Shown here: one piece after another, positions 1-5,597 of the stretch
Layout of the letters: each line of letters begins with the position of its first letter
Position numbering within the stretch: the first letter of the stretch is position 1
Source of the DNA: CAYJFX01 sp964370315
GTDB lineage: Bacteria > Spirochaetota > Spirochaetia > Treponematales > Treponemataceae
Direction: 5' to 3'
Assembly (NCBI GenBank): GCA_964370315.1
Contig: CAYJIS010000026.1
Coordinates: 1-25,194, forward strand
DNA: 25,194 nucleotides
Position numbers and translations under genes: made by a program
Notes under the pieces: generated by a model
What the model was told of the DNA's origin: nothing
Database searches by the model: none
What the model saw: only the letters and a program-made list of their open reading frames with translations

Positions 1-182
1 AGATTAGGGATAAGATCAAGTCTGCGTTGGTACTGGTTTTCAACTTGTGCCCAAGCACCATTTACACCTTCCTCCATTGTAACGAGCGAGTTGTATGTGC
101 CTGTGAAAAAACTGCACGCACTCATACCAAGTAAAAGAATAGCTCCTACTACCACTAAAATAATAATTGTACTTTTCTTCAT
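1..182 (-). CDS. lemA: LemA family protein, 3' part cut off by window edge
   Basis: The reverse strand from the ATG at 182-180 encodes about 60 residues before leaving the window. It begins MKKSTIIILVV, a hydrophobic N-terminal anchor of roughly 20 residues, followed by a segment containing NSLVTMEEGVNGAWAQVEN and QYQRRLDLIPNL. This block is the hallmark of the LemA family, small membrane-anchored coiled-coil proteins with the bulk outside the cytoplasm and no established biochemical role. A GGAG ribosome binding site lies about 6 bases before the ATG. An extended -10 (TGG then TATAAT) sits 21 bases upstream of the start. LemA genes often neighbour TPM-domain or htpX genes; any such partner would lie outside this window. 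Only the N-terminal third is visible, so integrity cannot be judged. Confidence 0.85.
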   Translation of the reverse strand, partial: MKKSTIIILVVVGAILLLGMSACSFFTGTYNSLVTMEEGVNGAWAQVENQYQRRLDLIPN

Positions 183-202
183 AATATCTCCAATATAATT
201 TT

Positions 203-211
203 ATTATACCA
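203..211 (-). promoter_or_regulatory. Extended -10 promoter for lemA
   Basis: Reading the minus strand, TGG is followed directly by TATAAT (plus positions 208 down to 203), an extended -10 element. No good -35 is visible 17 bases upstream. The predicted start near 196 gives a 14-base leader carrying the GGAG ribosome binding site. Confidence 0.45.
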
Positions 212-329
212 TAAAGATACTAAAGTTTTTAGAAATTTGCAATTAAAAAACTATAAACTTTTGATTAATATTTCGAACAGAAAGATAGAGTTTTCTTTGA
301 AATTAAACTAATTTCTTTAACAAAGTATA

Positions 330-358
330 TTGACAGTCATAATAGTATGTGATAGCAT
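330..358 (+). promoter_or_regulatory. Promoter of the exported barrel-like protein
   Basis: A consensus -35 TTGACA (330-335) and a 17-base spacer precede TAGCAT (353-358), which is preceded by TGA at 350-352, an extended -10. Transcription would start near 365, giving a leader of about 23 bases with AGGAGG. An ATG at 349 lies inside this promoter and cannot be the start of the gene. Confidence 0.5.
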
Positions 359-387
359 GTAGATATATCAAGTATAGGAGGTCGGTT

Positions 388-960
388 ATGAAACGACTAT
401 TAGTATTATCAATTATTTTGGTGCTTTGCGGAAGTCTTGTTTTTTCACAAGAAAACTTTGATTATGCATGGTTTACAGGTATTTCTATTGGAGGAGGTGG
501 GCTCGTTACCCCCGATGTAAGCGGTGGATTTTTAGATTTTGGGTTTAATCTTTATTCAAAAATGAATGATGATGGGCAGTTTTCTATTCGTAATTACATA
601 GAACTAAATGCAGGTGGTTTTAAGGATCATGGTATTTATGGAGTGAGAGAACGACTGGTTTTTGGAGGAACTACTGCTATTTCTGATAATTTTGCTATTA
701 AAGGTTATGGTGGGGTAGACTTTGGAGCTTTTGCTTTTCAAGGGGTAAGTAAAGCAAACCCTTTTGAAGGGGCGTTTTTGATTGATACAAGAGGCTTTGG
801 TGGGGTTGAACTTTTATTTTTAAGTGATGACAGTACAAACGGATCTTTCTTTATTGAATCTGGAGGAGGGCCACGATTTACAACTGACGGAAGCGATCTT
901 CCTTCAAGCATTGCAACAGGGTTTGGTTTTGTAAGCGCCGGTGGGCGAATTTATTTTTAG
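388..960 (+). CDS. Small exported Gly-rich protein, probable outer-membrane beta-barrel
   Basis: I do not recognise a named family. The 190-residue product starts MKRLLVLSIILVL, a typical signal peptide, with likely cleavage around FSQ at residues 19-21. Cys14 is preceded by Leu, so a lipobox is unlikely. The mature part is rich in Gly and aromatics, shows alternating hydrophobic and polar residues, and ends GGRIYF. A terminal Phe is typical of barrels inserted by the BAM machinery. I infer a small outer-membrane barrel of unknown role. The start at 388 is chosen because AGGAGG lies 7 bases upstream and the signal peptide begins there. An upstream in-frame ATG at 349 falls inside the promoter. 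A stem-loop without a T-run follows the stop. Confidence 0.75.
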   Translation: MKRLLVLSIILVLCGSLVFSQENFDYAWFTGISIGGGGLVTPDVSGGFLDFGFNLYSKMNDDGQFSIRNYIELNAGGFKDHGIYGVRERLVFGGTTAISDNFAIKGYGGVDFGAFAFQGVSKANPFEGAFLIDTRGFGGVELLFLSDDSTNGSFFIESGGGPRFTTDGSDLPSSIATGFGFVSAGGRIYF

Positions 961-969
961 TGAGTAAAC

Positions 970-1000
970 GCTTATTGTAATTGAAAAAATTACAATAAGC
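970..1000 (+). promoter_or_regulatory. Perfect 13-bp palindrome over the padR promoter, candidate operator
   Basis: GCTTATTGTAATT (970-982) is exactly inverted at 988-1000 around the loop GAAAA. No T-run follows, so it is a poor intrinsic terminator. It covers the -35 element (TTGAAA, 981-986) of the padR promoter, so binding there would block RNA polymerase. PadR-family repressors bind palindromes and often control their own operon; that this one does so here is inference. Confidence 0.55.
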
Positions 1001-1009
1001 AGGTATACT
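981..1009 (+). promoter_or_regulatory. Promoter of the padR operon
   Basis: TTGAAA (981-986), a 17-base spacer and TATACT (1004-1009) form a good housekeeping promoter. The predicted start near 1016 is only about 4 bases before the ATG at 1020, leaving no room for a ribosome binding site. Confidence 0.6.
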
Positions 1010-1019
1010 TACAAAAGAC

Positions 1020-1346
1020 ATGGAAATTGCAAGCGATATTTTGCGTGGACACTTGGAGCCAATTATCTTAAAGATTGTCAGTGGCTCTGACAGGTACGCA
1101 TACGAGTTACAAAAAATTATCTCAGATAAAATAAACTACGAGTTTAATGCCCAATCCTTGTACTCTGCAATTAGAAGGCTTGAAACGCAAAAACTTCTTA
1201 AAGCCTATTGGGGAGACGAAGCCTCGGGTGGTGGGAGGCGAAAGTATTACTCCATAACCGATGAGGGAAGAGAAGCCCTCTTGCAACATGTTGAAAACTG
1301 GAAGTTTGCTCGTTCGGTAATAAACAGCTTGCTGGACGTTGAATAG
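1020..1346 (+). CDS. PadR family transcriptional repressor
   Basis: This 108-residue protein matches the short PadR class: a winged helix-turn-helix followed by one dimerisation helix. The opening SDILRGHLEPIIL is the typical PadR helix 1. YAYELQKI with SLYSAIRRLE (about residues 46-55) form the helix-turn-helix, and GGGRRKYYSITDEGREAL is the wing. PadR proteins repress nearby operons and respond to small molecules or membrane stress. The start is fixed by homology to helix 1. There is no Shine-Dalgarno sequence before it, and the promoter -10 ends 10 bases upstream, so a near-leaderless mRNA is predicted. The stop codon overlaps the AGGAGG of the next gene, indicating translational coupling. 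The ligand is unknown. Confidence 0.92.
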   Translation: MEIASDILRGHLEPIILKIVSGSDRYAYELQKIISDKINYEFNAQSLYSAIRRLETQKLLKAYWGDEASGGGRRKYYSITDEGREALLQHVENWKFARSVINSLLDVE

Positions 1347-1356
1347 GAGGTTGTTA

Positions 1357-1995
1357 GTGGACAGAATTGATTCATATTGTGAAAGTTTAAAAAAATCATA
1401 TAAAAACAGCGATGCCGTCTTAGAACAAATAGAAGAGATTCGAGACATTCTAACCCTCAAAACAGAAGAGCATATTGAAAAAGGCGTTGACTTTGAAAAA
1501 AGCGTAGAGCTTGCTATTGAATCTTTAGGCGATGTAGACGTGCTTTTTACAGAGCTAACAGTGACAAAAAAACTTGTCTACTGGAACCGTCTTACCCTTA
1601 TTGCAACAGTAATAACTACAGCCATTGTTGCATTGGTGTTATTTTTGGTGGGAGTTTTCTTACCACTCGAAAAAACTTTTATATGGGGAATCTTTGGCAA
1701 TCTTTGTGCGCTAATTAGTATTTTTGTAGCACAGCTTGGAAACTTTATTCACCCCAATAAAAAGAAACTAATAAAGCTCGATTATAAAGAAGTAAAGCAC
1801 GACATAAAGCACAGTTTTATTGGCTACGCCATTCTTTCTGTTACTATGGTAGTACTCAACGCATTTTTCCCATCATACGAATACATTTGGTTTGTATACC
1901 CAATGGTAGGCGTTCTTTTTTGGCCAATAGTAGTACTAATTGAGTATGGTTTTTTAAAGGGAAGCAAGTTTGATGCAAAAGAGATTGAGTCCTAA
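1357..1995 (+). CDS. PadR-associated HAAS-type membrane protein (DUF1700-like)
   Basis: This 212-residue protein has a soluble helical N-terminus (about residues 1-75) with the LGD signature ESLGDVDVLF seen in HAAS/DUF1700 proteins. Four membrane segments follow, near 78-102, 107-131, 153-171 and 176-200. Such proteins are usually encoded directly behind PadR regulators. They are thought to transmit or modulate a signal at the membrane, but the mechanism is not established. The GTG at 1357 is chosen because AGGAGG at 1345-1350 lies 6 bases upstream. A TTG at 1339 would place the ribosome binding site inside the coding region. The next two plus-strand bases after the stop lead straight into a strong terminator, so the operon has two genes. 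Confidence 0.82.
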   Translation: MDRIDSYCESLKKSYKNSDAVLEQIEEIRDILTLKTEEHIEKGVDFEKSVELAIESLGDVDVLFTELTVTKKLVYWNRLTLIATVITTAIVALVLFLVGVFLPLEKTFIWGIFGNLCALISIFVAQLGNFIHPNKKKLIKLDYKEVKHDIKHSFIGYAILSVTMVVLNAFFPSYEYIWFVYPMVGVLFWPIVVLIEYGFLKGSKFDAKEIES

Positions 1996-2027
1996 AAAAA
2001 GAGTTGGAAATTTTCCAACTCTTTTTT
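1994..2027. terminator. Bidirectional intrinsic terminator between the padR operon and the HAD gene
   Basis: GAGTTGGAAA (2001-2010) pairs with TTTCCAACTC (2012-2021). The stem is flanked by a run of A on the left and T on the right, so it can end transcription from both convergent genes. Confidence 0.85.
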
Positions 2028-2073
2028 ATTTGCAAAGCTACCTTTCTCTGCCCAAAAAATTAAACATTGTACA

Positions 2074-2757
2074 TTATAAATTATACATTAACTCACACGC
2101 AAGTTCCAAAACAATATCAGCTTTTTCAGTAATGAGCTTTTCGGTGTTTCCGAGTCCTCCGGTAATAGCGCACGTTTTTGCACCCAAAGCTCTTCCTGCT
2201 TGAATATCCGAAGCAGAATCCCCAACCATTAACACATTCGCCTTATCAATCGTAATTGAGCGTTTATCTTCTATAATTTTTACGGCGAGTTCTAAGCTTT
2301 CAGGGTGGGGCTTGAGCTTAGAAACCATTTCAGGACAAATAACAGCGTCAAAAAAAACATCTAAGTCATAGTGTTGTAAAACTACCTTTGTTACAGCAAG
2401 TGGTTTACTTGTTACAAGCCCCAGAGGAATATTTTTTTCTTTGAGACGCGTAAACAGAGGTTGTATGTCTTTGTAAAGCGGCGTTTGATCAACTGCATTT
2501 TTTTCGTAATGGGCAAGGTACCAAGAAAAAAATTCGTCAAACGATGGACTTGCCATAGTGTTATAATCAACGCCGGCTGCAGTTAATGTGTCTTGAATTA
2601 AGCGCTTTGCCCCGTTTCCAATAAAGCTTACAATGAGCGATGGTTCAAGATTTTTGAATCCAAAGTGTGAAAGTGCTGTGTTTGCGCAACTTGAAATACC
2701 GAGTCCGGAATCTACTATAACCCCATCTAAATCAAATAGTATTGCATCGTATTTCAT
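2074..2757 (-). CDS. HAD superfamily hydrolase, phosphoglycolate phosphatase-like
   Basis: This 227-residue enzyme has all four HAD motifs. Motif I is FDLDGVIVDS with nucleophile Asp9 and acid/base Asp11, motif II is LVTSKP (Thr116), motif III is Lys149 in KLKPHPE, and motif IV is VGDSASD (Asp180, Asp184). The helical cap inserted between motifs I and II (about residues 15-85) makes it a class C1 enzyme of the Gph/PgmB-like group. It hydrolyses a small phosphorylated metabolite in the cytoplasm. 2-phosphoglycolate is the usual guess, but pyrophosphatase or nucleotidase activity is equally compatible. An AAGGGG ribosome binding site precedes the ATG. The gene has its own consensus promoter and converges on the padR operon. 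The last codons run into an AT-rich dyad. Confidence 0.87.
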   Translation of the reverse strand: MKYDAILFDLDGVIVDSGLGISSCANTALSHFGFKNLEPSLIVSFIGNGAKRLIQDTLTAAGVDYNTMASPSFDEFFSWYLAHYEKNAVDQTPLYKDIQPLFTRLKEKNIPLGLVTSKPLAVTKVVLQHYDLDVFFDAVICPEMVSKLKPHPESLELAVKIIEDKRSITIDKANVLMVGDSASDIQAGRALGAKTCAITGGLGNTEKLITEKADIVLELACELMYNL

Positions 2758-2786
2758 AAAAACCCCTTGGTACTGTTTATATTGTA

Positions 2787-2815
2787 AGTGTAATGCAAGA
2801 AAAAAAACCTGTCAA
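2787..2815 (-). promoter_or_regulatory. Promoter of the HAD hydrolase gene
   Basis: On the minus strand TTGACA (2815-2810), a 17-base spacer and TACACT (2792-2787) form a near-consensus promoter. The predicted start near 2780 gives a 23-base leader. Confidence 0.65.
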
Positions 2816-2858
2816 CATTGTTACTAAATTATGTAACTTTTTTTATGATTGATTGTTT

Positions 2859-2981
2859 CTATAGCATGTCGTAAGACATCAAACCATCATTCCTCTGTAG
2901 GACATATTTGCAGATTAAGAGTCCGCCGCTGTCTTGCAGAGTTTTTTTAAATAACACGAAAGGCGAGTTTTGTGCGTGCAT
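2859..2981 (-). other. Unexplained block with a 40-codon ORF and a tRNA-like anticodon hairpin
   Basis: This interval between the prepilin peptidase and the HAD gene is locally richer in G and C than the surrounding spacer. On the minus strand an ATG at 2981 opens a 40-codon ORF. Its product starts MHAQNSPFVLFKK and ends RNDGLMSYDML. It begins 4 bases after the peptidase stop but has no Shine-Dalgarno sequence. The same strand holds a hairpin (2926-2910) with a 5-bp stem and the 7-base loop CTCTTAA, identical in form to a tRNA-Lys(CUU) anticodon arm. A wider pairing CTCTG/CAGAG encloses it, and a second hairpin (ATGTC/GACAT, 2866-2879) lies beside it. No acceptor, D or T arm can be drawn, so it is not a functional tRNA. 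It may be a small gene, an RNA, a remnant or a dispersed repeat; I cannot decide. Confidence 0.3.
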
Positions 2982-2985
2982 TATA

Positions 2986-3507
2986 TTATTTTTTAATAAA
3001 GAGATAAATTACGACGGTAAAGAAACCAAAAGATAAAAAAGGGATGAACGGTAAAGTCTTTTTAGAAATATGATTTGTTTTATTAATTAAAGAGGCCCCA
3101 ATAAACCATATGATTCCCAACACACTTGCAACTAATGATGCAATAATAAAAGCTTGAATCCCTACTGCAATGCCAATTGCTATTGCAAACCAGACATCTG
3201 CTAATCCCATTTTTCCTCTAGAAAGCAAAAAAACAAGAGAAAAAGTAAAGAAAGCAAAAACGCCTCCCGAAATAGTTGTCATAAAAGTTATAAAAACTGA
3301 TTGCACTGTGTATTCAGTTGTAAAAATAGGTGCAACTTTTGCAATAAATACACATGAGATCATTGCTATACTAAATTCTCTTGGTATTTCACGATTTTTT
3401 ACATCGAGTATGGAAAACAAAATAGCACATGCACTGAGTACTGCGAGTGCAGGAAGGTCAAGGTTCGTTAAGCTAATTGGTTTTAACAGAGAAGAAAGTG
3501 TAATCAT
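2986..3507 (-). CDS. Type A24 prepilin peptidase (peptidase domain only)
   Basis: This 173-residue integral membrane protein has about six hydrophobic segments and the layout of A24 aspartic peptidases, which remove leader peptides from type IV pilin-like proteins at the inner membrane. The first catalytic Asp is Asp35 in LDVKNREIP. The second is Asp104 in MGLADVW. The family motif there is GxGD; here it reads GLAD, with Ala103 in place of Gly. The N-methylating domain of classical PilD/PulO is absent, so this is a short form. The ATG at 3507 is preferred because an extended -10 lies exactly 6 bases before it; an upstream ATG at 3525 is outside the predicted transcript. No pilin or secretion genes are nearby. 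Function is likely, substrate unknown. Confidence 0.8.
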   Translation of the reverse strand: MITLSSLLKPISLTNLDLPALAVLSACAILFSILDVKNREIPREFSIAMISCVFIAKVAPIFTTEYTVQSVFITFMTTISGGVFAFFTFSLVFLLSRGKMGLADVWFAIAIGIAVGIQAFIIASLVASVLGIIWFIGASLINKTNHISKKTLPFIPFLSFGFFTVVIYLFIKK

Positions 3508-3513
3508 AATATC

Positions 3514-3522
3514 ATTATACCA
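3514..3522 (-). promoter_or_regulatory. Extended -10 promoter giving a leaderless prepilin peptidase mRNA
   Basis: On the minus strand TGG precedes a perfect TATAAT (3519-3514), then 6 bases, then the ATG at 3507. The usual start 7 bases after the -10 falls on the A of the ATG. No ribosome binding site is present. Confidence 0.6.
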
Positions 3523-3546
3523 CATTAATTTATAAAAATATACTAA

Positions 3547-3561
3547 TGTAACAAAATCACT
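3547..3561 (+). promoter_or_regulatory. 15-base motif upstream of ahpC, shared with the suf promoter
   Basis: TGTAACAAAATCACT occurs here and, identically, at 18777-18791 before sufC. In both places it sits 6 to 7 bases before a -35-like TTGAA. It shows weak dyad symmetry (GTAAC, three bases, ATCAC). It is probably a binding site for a common regulator; the regulator is unknown. Confidence 0.5.
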
Positions 3562-3567
3562 TTTTTA

Positions 3568-3594
3568 TTGAATGAAAATACGTATACTTATAAT
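3568..3594 (+). promoter_or_regulatory. Probable ahpC promoter
   Basis: TTGAAT (3568-3573) and TATAAT (3589-3594) are separated by only 15 bases, which is short for a constitutive promoter and may indicate activator dependence. TATACT at 3583-3588 is an alternative -10. The leader would be about 24 bases with GGAGG. Confidence 0.45.
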
Positions 3595-3624
3595 AACTTA
3601 AAAATATCAATTCGGAGGACAATA

Positions 3625-4188
3625 ATGTCATTAATTGGAAAAGAAATAAGCGATTTCACAGTTCAAGCTTATGTTAACGATGGATTTAAAACTGTTTCTA
3701 AAAAAGATACACTTGGAAAATGGGCCCTTTACTTTTTTTACCCTGCTGATTTTACTTTTGTATGCCCAACCGAACTTCAAGATCTAGCAGATAAATATGA
3801 AGAATTCAAAGCTGCAAACTGTGAAGTGTATTCAGTGTCTTGTGATACACACTTTGTTCATAAAGCCTGGCATGATGCATCAGATACTATTAAAGGTATT
3901 AATTACATAATGCTTGCAGATCCTACAGGCGCTTTGGCTCGAGATTTTGAAGTAATGATTGAAGCTGATGGTATGGCTGAAAGAGGAGCATTTATTGTAA
4001 ATCCAGAAGGAAAAATTACTGCTGTAGAAATTACAGCTGGTGGTGTAGGGCGAAATGCTGATGAGCTTTTAAGAAAAGTTCAAGCTTGCCAATTTGTTGC
4101 ACAACATGGTGATGAAGTGTGTCCAGCTCGTTGGAAGCCAGGTGCAAAAACTTTAAAGCCAGGAATGGATTTAGTAGGAAAAATCTAA
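3625..4188 (+). CDS. ahpC: Typical 2-Cys peroxiredoxin AhpC
   Basis: This 187-residue cytoplasmic enzyme reduces hydrogen peroxide, organic hydroperoxides and peroxynitrite. The peroxidatic Cys47 lies in DFTFVCPTE and the resolving Cys166 in EVCPARW, the exact spacing and length of classical AhpC (Prx1 class). GGAGG at 3614-3618 lies 6 bases before the ATG, which fixes the start. Two to three upstream in-frame ATGs lie in the promoter region. No ahpF, thioredoxin reductase or glutaredoxin gene is in the window, so its reductant must be encoded elsewhere. It is monocistronic: a strong terminator follows. Its promoter shares a 15-base motif with the suf operon. The identification is firm. Confidence 0.97.
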   Translation: MSLIGKEISDFTVQAYVNDGFKTVSKKDTLGKWALYFFYPADFTFVCPTELQDLADKYEEFKAANCEVYSVSCDTHFVHKAWHDASDTIKGINYIMLADPTGALARDFEVMIEADGMAERGAFIVNPEGKITAVEITAGGVGRNADELLRKVQACQFVAQHGDEVCPARWKPGAKTLKPGMDLVGKI

Positions 4189-4233
4189 TAAATTTAGCAA
4201 TTACGGTAAAATAATAAACCTATAGCAAAATTT

Positions 4234-4269
4234 AAACCTTGCAAATAATACATTTGCAAGGTTTTTTTT
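4234..4269 (+). terminator. Intrinsic terminator of ahpC
   Basis: AACCTTGCAAAT (4235-4246) pairs perfectly with ATTTGCAAGGTT (4252-4263) around a 5-base loop, followed by a T-run to 4269. Confidence 0.92.
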
Positions 4270-4273
4270 GAGC

Positions 4274-4302
4274 TTGAGTAAATAGGTGGAATATTATATA
4301 GT
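4274..4302 (+). promoter_or_regulatory. Promoter of the MFS gene, predicted leaderless
   Basis: TTGAGT (4274-4279), a 17-base spacer and TATAGT (4297-4302) lie just after the ahpC terminator. The -10 ends 5 bases before the ATG at 4308, so the predicted start falls on or beside it. Confidence 0.5.
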
Positions 4303-4307
4303 AACGA

Positions 4308-5537
4308 ATGACAAAAATATACGATGAAGAACAACTGAGAAAGCATAGATTAAGACTTTTTTTTATGTTAGTTGCATTGGTAGCCCTTGGAAATGGATTT
4401 AGCGATGCAATATACGGAAATTTTTTCAAAGATGCATATAATGTAACAGCCCAACAGAGAGCGTTTATAGAGTTTCCACGAGAATTACCTGGGATACTTT
4501 GCGTGATCATAGTATCGTTATTATCATTTTGGGGTGATGTGCGAATTGCAGTATTAGCACAAGTATTAGCCTTTACGGGATTAACAATATTAGGAGTTAC
4601 TAGCCCCTCGTTTGCAGCTATGTGTTTTTTTCTTTTTATAAATTCATTGGGAATGCATATTTTTATGCCTTTACAAGATTCAATTGGTATGTCATTGGCT
4701 AAAGAGGGGCAAGTAGGAAGAAGAGTGGGGCAATATAAGAGTTTACAAGTTTTTTGTTCGATGATAGCCGCTATTTTTGTTTTTATTGGTTTTAGAACTG
4801 ATGTTTTTACTTTTAAAACAACAATAAAGCCTGTGTTTTTAATTGGTTCTTTTTTCTTTATATTTGCAATTATTGTTTCAAGTATGTTGGCCTTTTCAAT
4901 TTCAAAAACACAACAAAAAACTGATAAACAAAAATTTCGTATCTTGTTTCGCAAAGAATACACATTGTATTATGTGCTTACAACGCTTCATGGGGTGCAA
5001 AAACAAATAGCTTTTGTTTTTGGAGCATGGGTTATTATCGATTTATTACGTAAGGGTGCGGACAGTATGTCTTTGTTGTTAATTGCAGCAAGTTTTGTTG
5101 GAATTTTCTTTATGCAAAAACTTGGGTCTTGGATTGATAAGCTAGGAATTAAGAAAATGATGTACCTTGATGCTCTTTCTTTTATTTTCATATATTTATT
5201 GTATGGTTTTGTGGTATGGGGAATTACTGACAAGTTTTTTCCTGAGACTGGTTGGACCGTATTAGTTGTTTATGCACTTTTTATACTTGATAGGTTATCA
5301 ATGAATATCGGAGTTGTAAAGTCAGTATATATAAAACATATTGCATTAAAGCCATCGGATGTTGGACCAACACTTTCAACGGGAATTAGTCTTGACCATA
5401 TAGTTTCAATTATTGCAGCTCAAATAAGTGGTTTTATTTGGATGACATTTGGTCCGCAGTGGGTATTCTTTATTGCAGCTTTTTTATCGCTTGGAAATCT
5501 TATAGTTGCCTACAAGGTTAAGGACACTTCTCATTAA
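4308..5537 (+). CDS. Major facilitator superfamily transporter
   Basis: This 409-residue protein has about 12 hydrophobic segments in two halves, separated by a charged cytoplasmic loop around residues 200-215 (KTQQKTDKQK). The loop A-like signature after segment 2 is weak. IDKLGIKKM after segment 8 matches the D-x-x-G-R/K-type loop repeated in the second half of MFS carriers. It sits in the inner membrane; the substrate cannot be read from the sequence. The ATG at 4308 has no Shine-Dalgarno sequence at a useful distance (GGTGGA is 17 bases away), while a promoter -10 ends 5 bases upstream, so leaderless translation is predicted. It is a single-gene unit between two strong terminators. Confidence 0.85.
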   Translation: MTKIYDEEQLRKHRLRLFFMLVALVALGNGFSDAIYGNFFKDAYNVTAQQRAFIEFPRELPGILCVIIVSLLSFWGDVRIAVLAQVLAFTGLTILGVTSPSFAAMCFFLFINSLGMHIFMPLQDSIGMSLAKEGQVGRRVGQYKSLQVFCSMIAAIFVFIGFRTDVFTFKTTIKPVFLIGSFFFIFAIIVSSMLAFSISKTQQKTDKQKFRILFRKEYTLYYVLTTLHGVQKQIAFVFGAWVIIDLLRKGADSMSLLLIAASFVGIFFMQKLGSWIDKLGIKKMMYLDALSFIFIYLLYGFVVWGITDKFFPETGWTVLVVYALFILDRLSMNIGVVKSVYIKHIALKPSDVGPTLSTGISLDHIVSIIAAQISGFIWMTFGPQWVFFIAAFLSLGNLIVAYKVKDTSH

Positions 5538-5566
5538 GTGTGATGGTTGTAGATAGTAATAGTTAT

Positions 5567-5596
5567 ACAAAAGGTTGCCATGCGGCAACCTTTTGT
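5567..5596. terminator. Bidirectional terminator between the MFS gene and tkt
   Basis: ACAAAAGGTTGCC (5567-5579) pairs perfectly with GGCAACCTTTTGT (5584-5596) around ATGC. The A and T runs within the arms allow use from both strands by the convergent genes. Confidence 0.9.
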
Positions 5597-5597
5597 A

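Noticed and set aside
349..387. N-terminal extension of the exported barrel-like protein from the ATG at 349
   Set aside because: This ATG lies between the -35 and -10 of a good promoter and precedes the AGGAGG, and the signal peptide begins at 388.
2045..2095. AT-rich dyad (TGTACATTATAAATTATACATTA) as a mobile-element or origin signature
   Set aside because: It overlaps the last codons of the HAD gene, is short and imperfect, and no transposase or repeated copy was seen. AT bias can explain it.
2826..2840. Sequence ATGTAAC with a T-run as a further copy of the ahpC/suf motif
   Set aside because: Only about six bases match the 15-base motif, and it is not at the equivalent promoter position.
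2893..2941. A complete tRNA gene on the minus strand around the anticodon-like arm
   Set aside because: No acceptor stem, D arm or T arm with GGTTCGA-type sequence can be drawn at the required distances. Only the anticodon arm resembles a tRNA.
4232..4963. 243-residue open frame on the minus strand
   Set aside because: It lies opposite the MFS gene and the ahpC terminator, and its product is Lys/Ile/Cys-rich with no recognisable domain. It is a shadow of the real gene.
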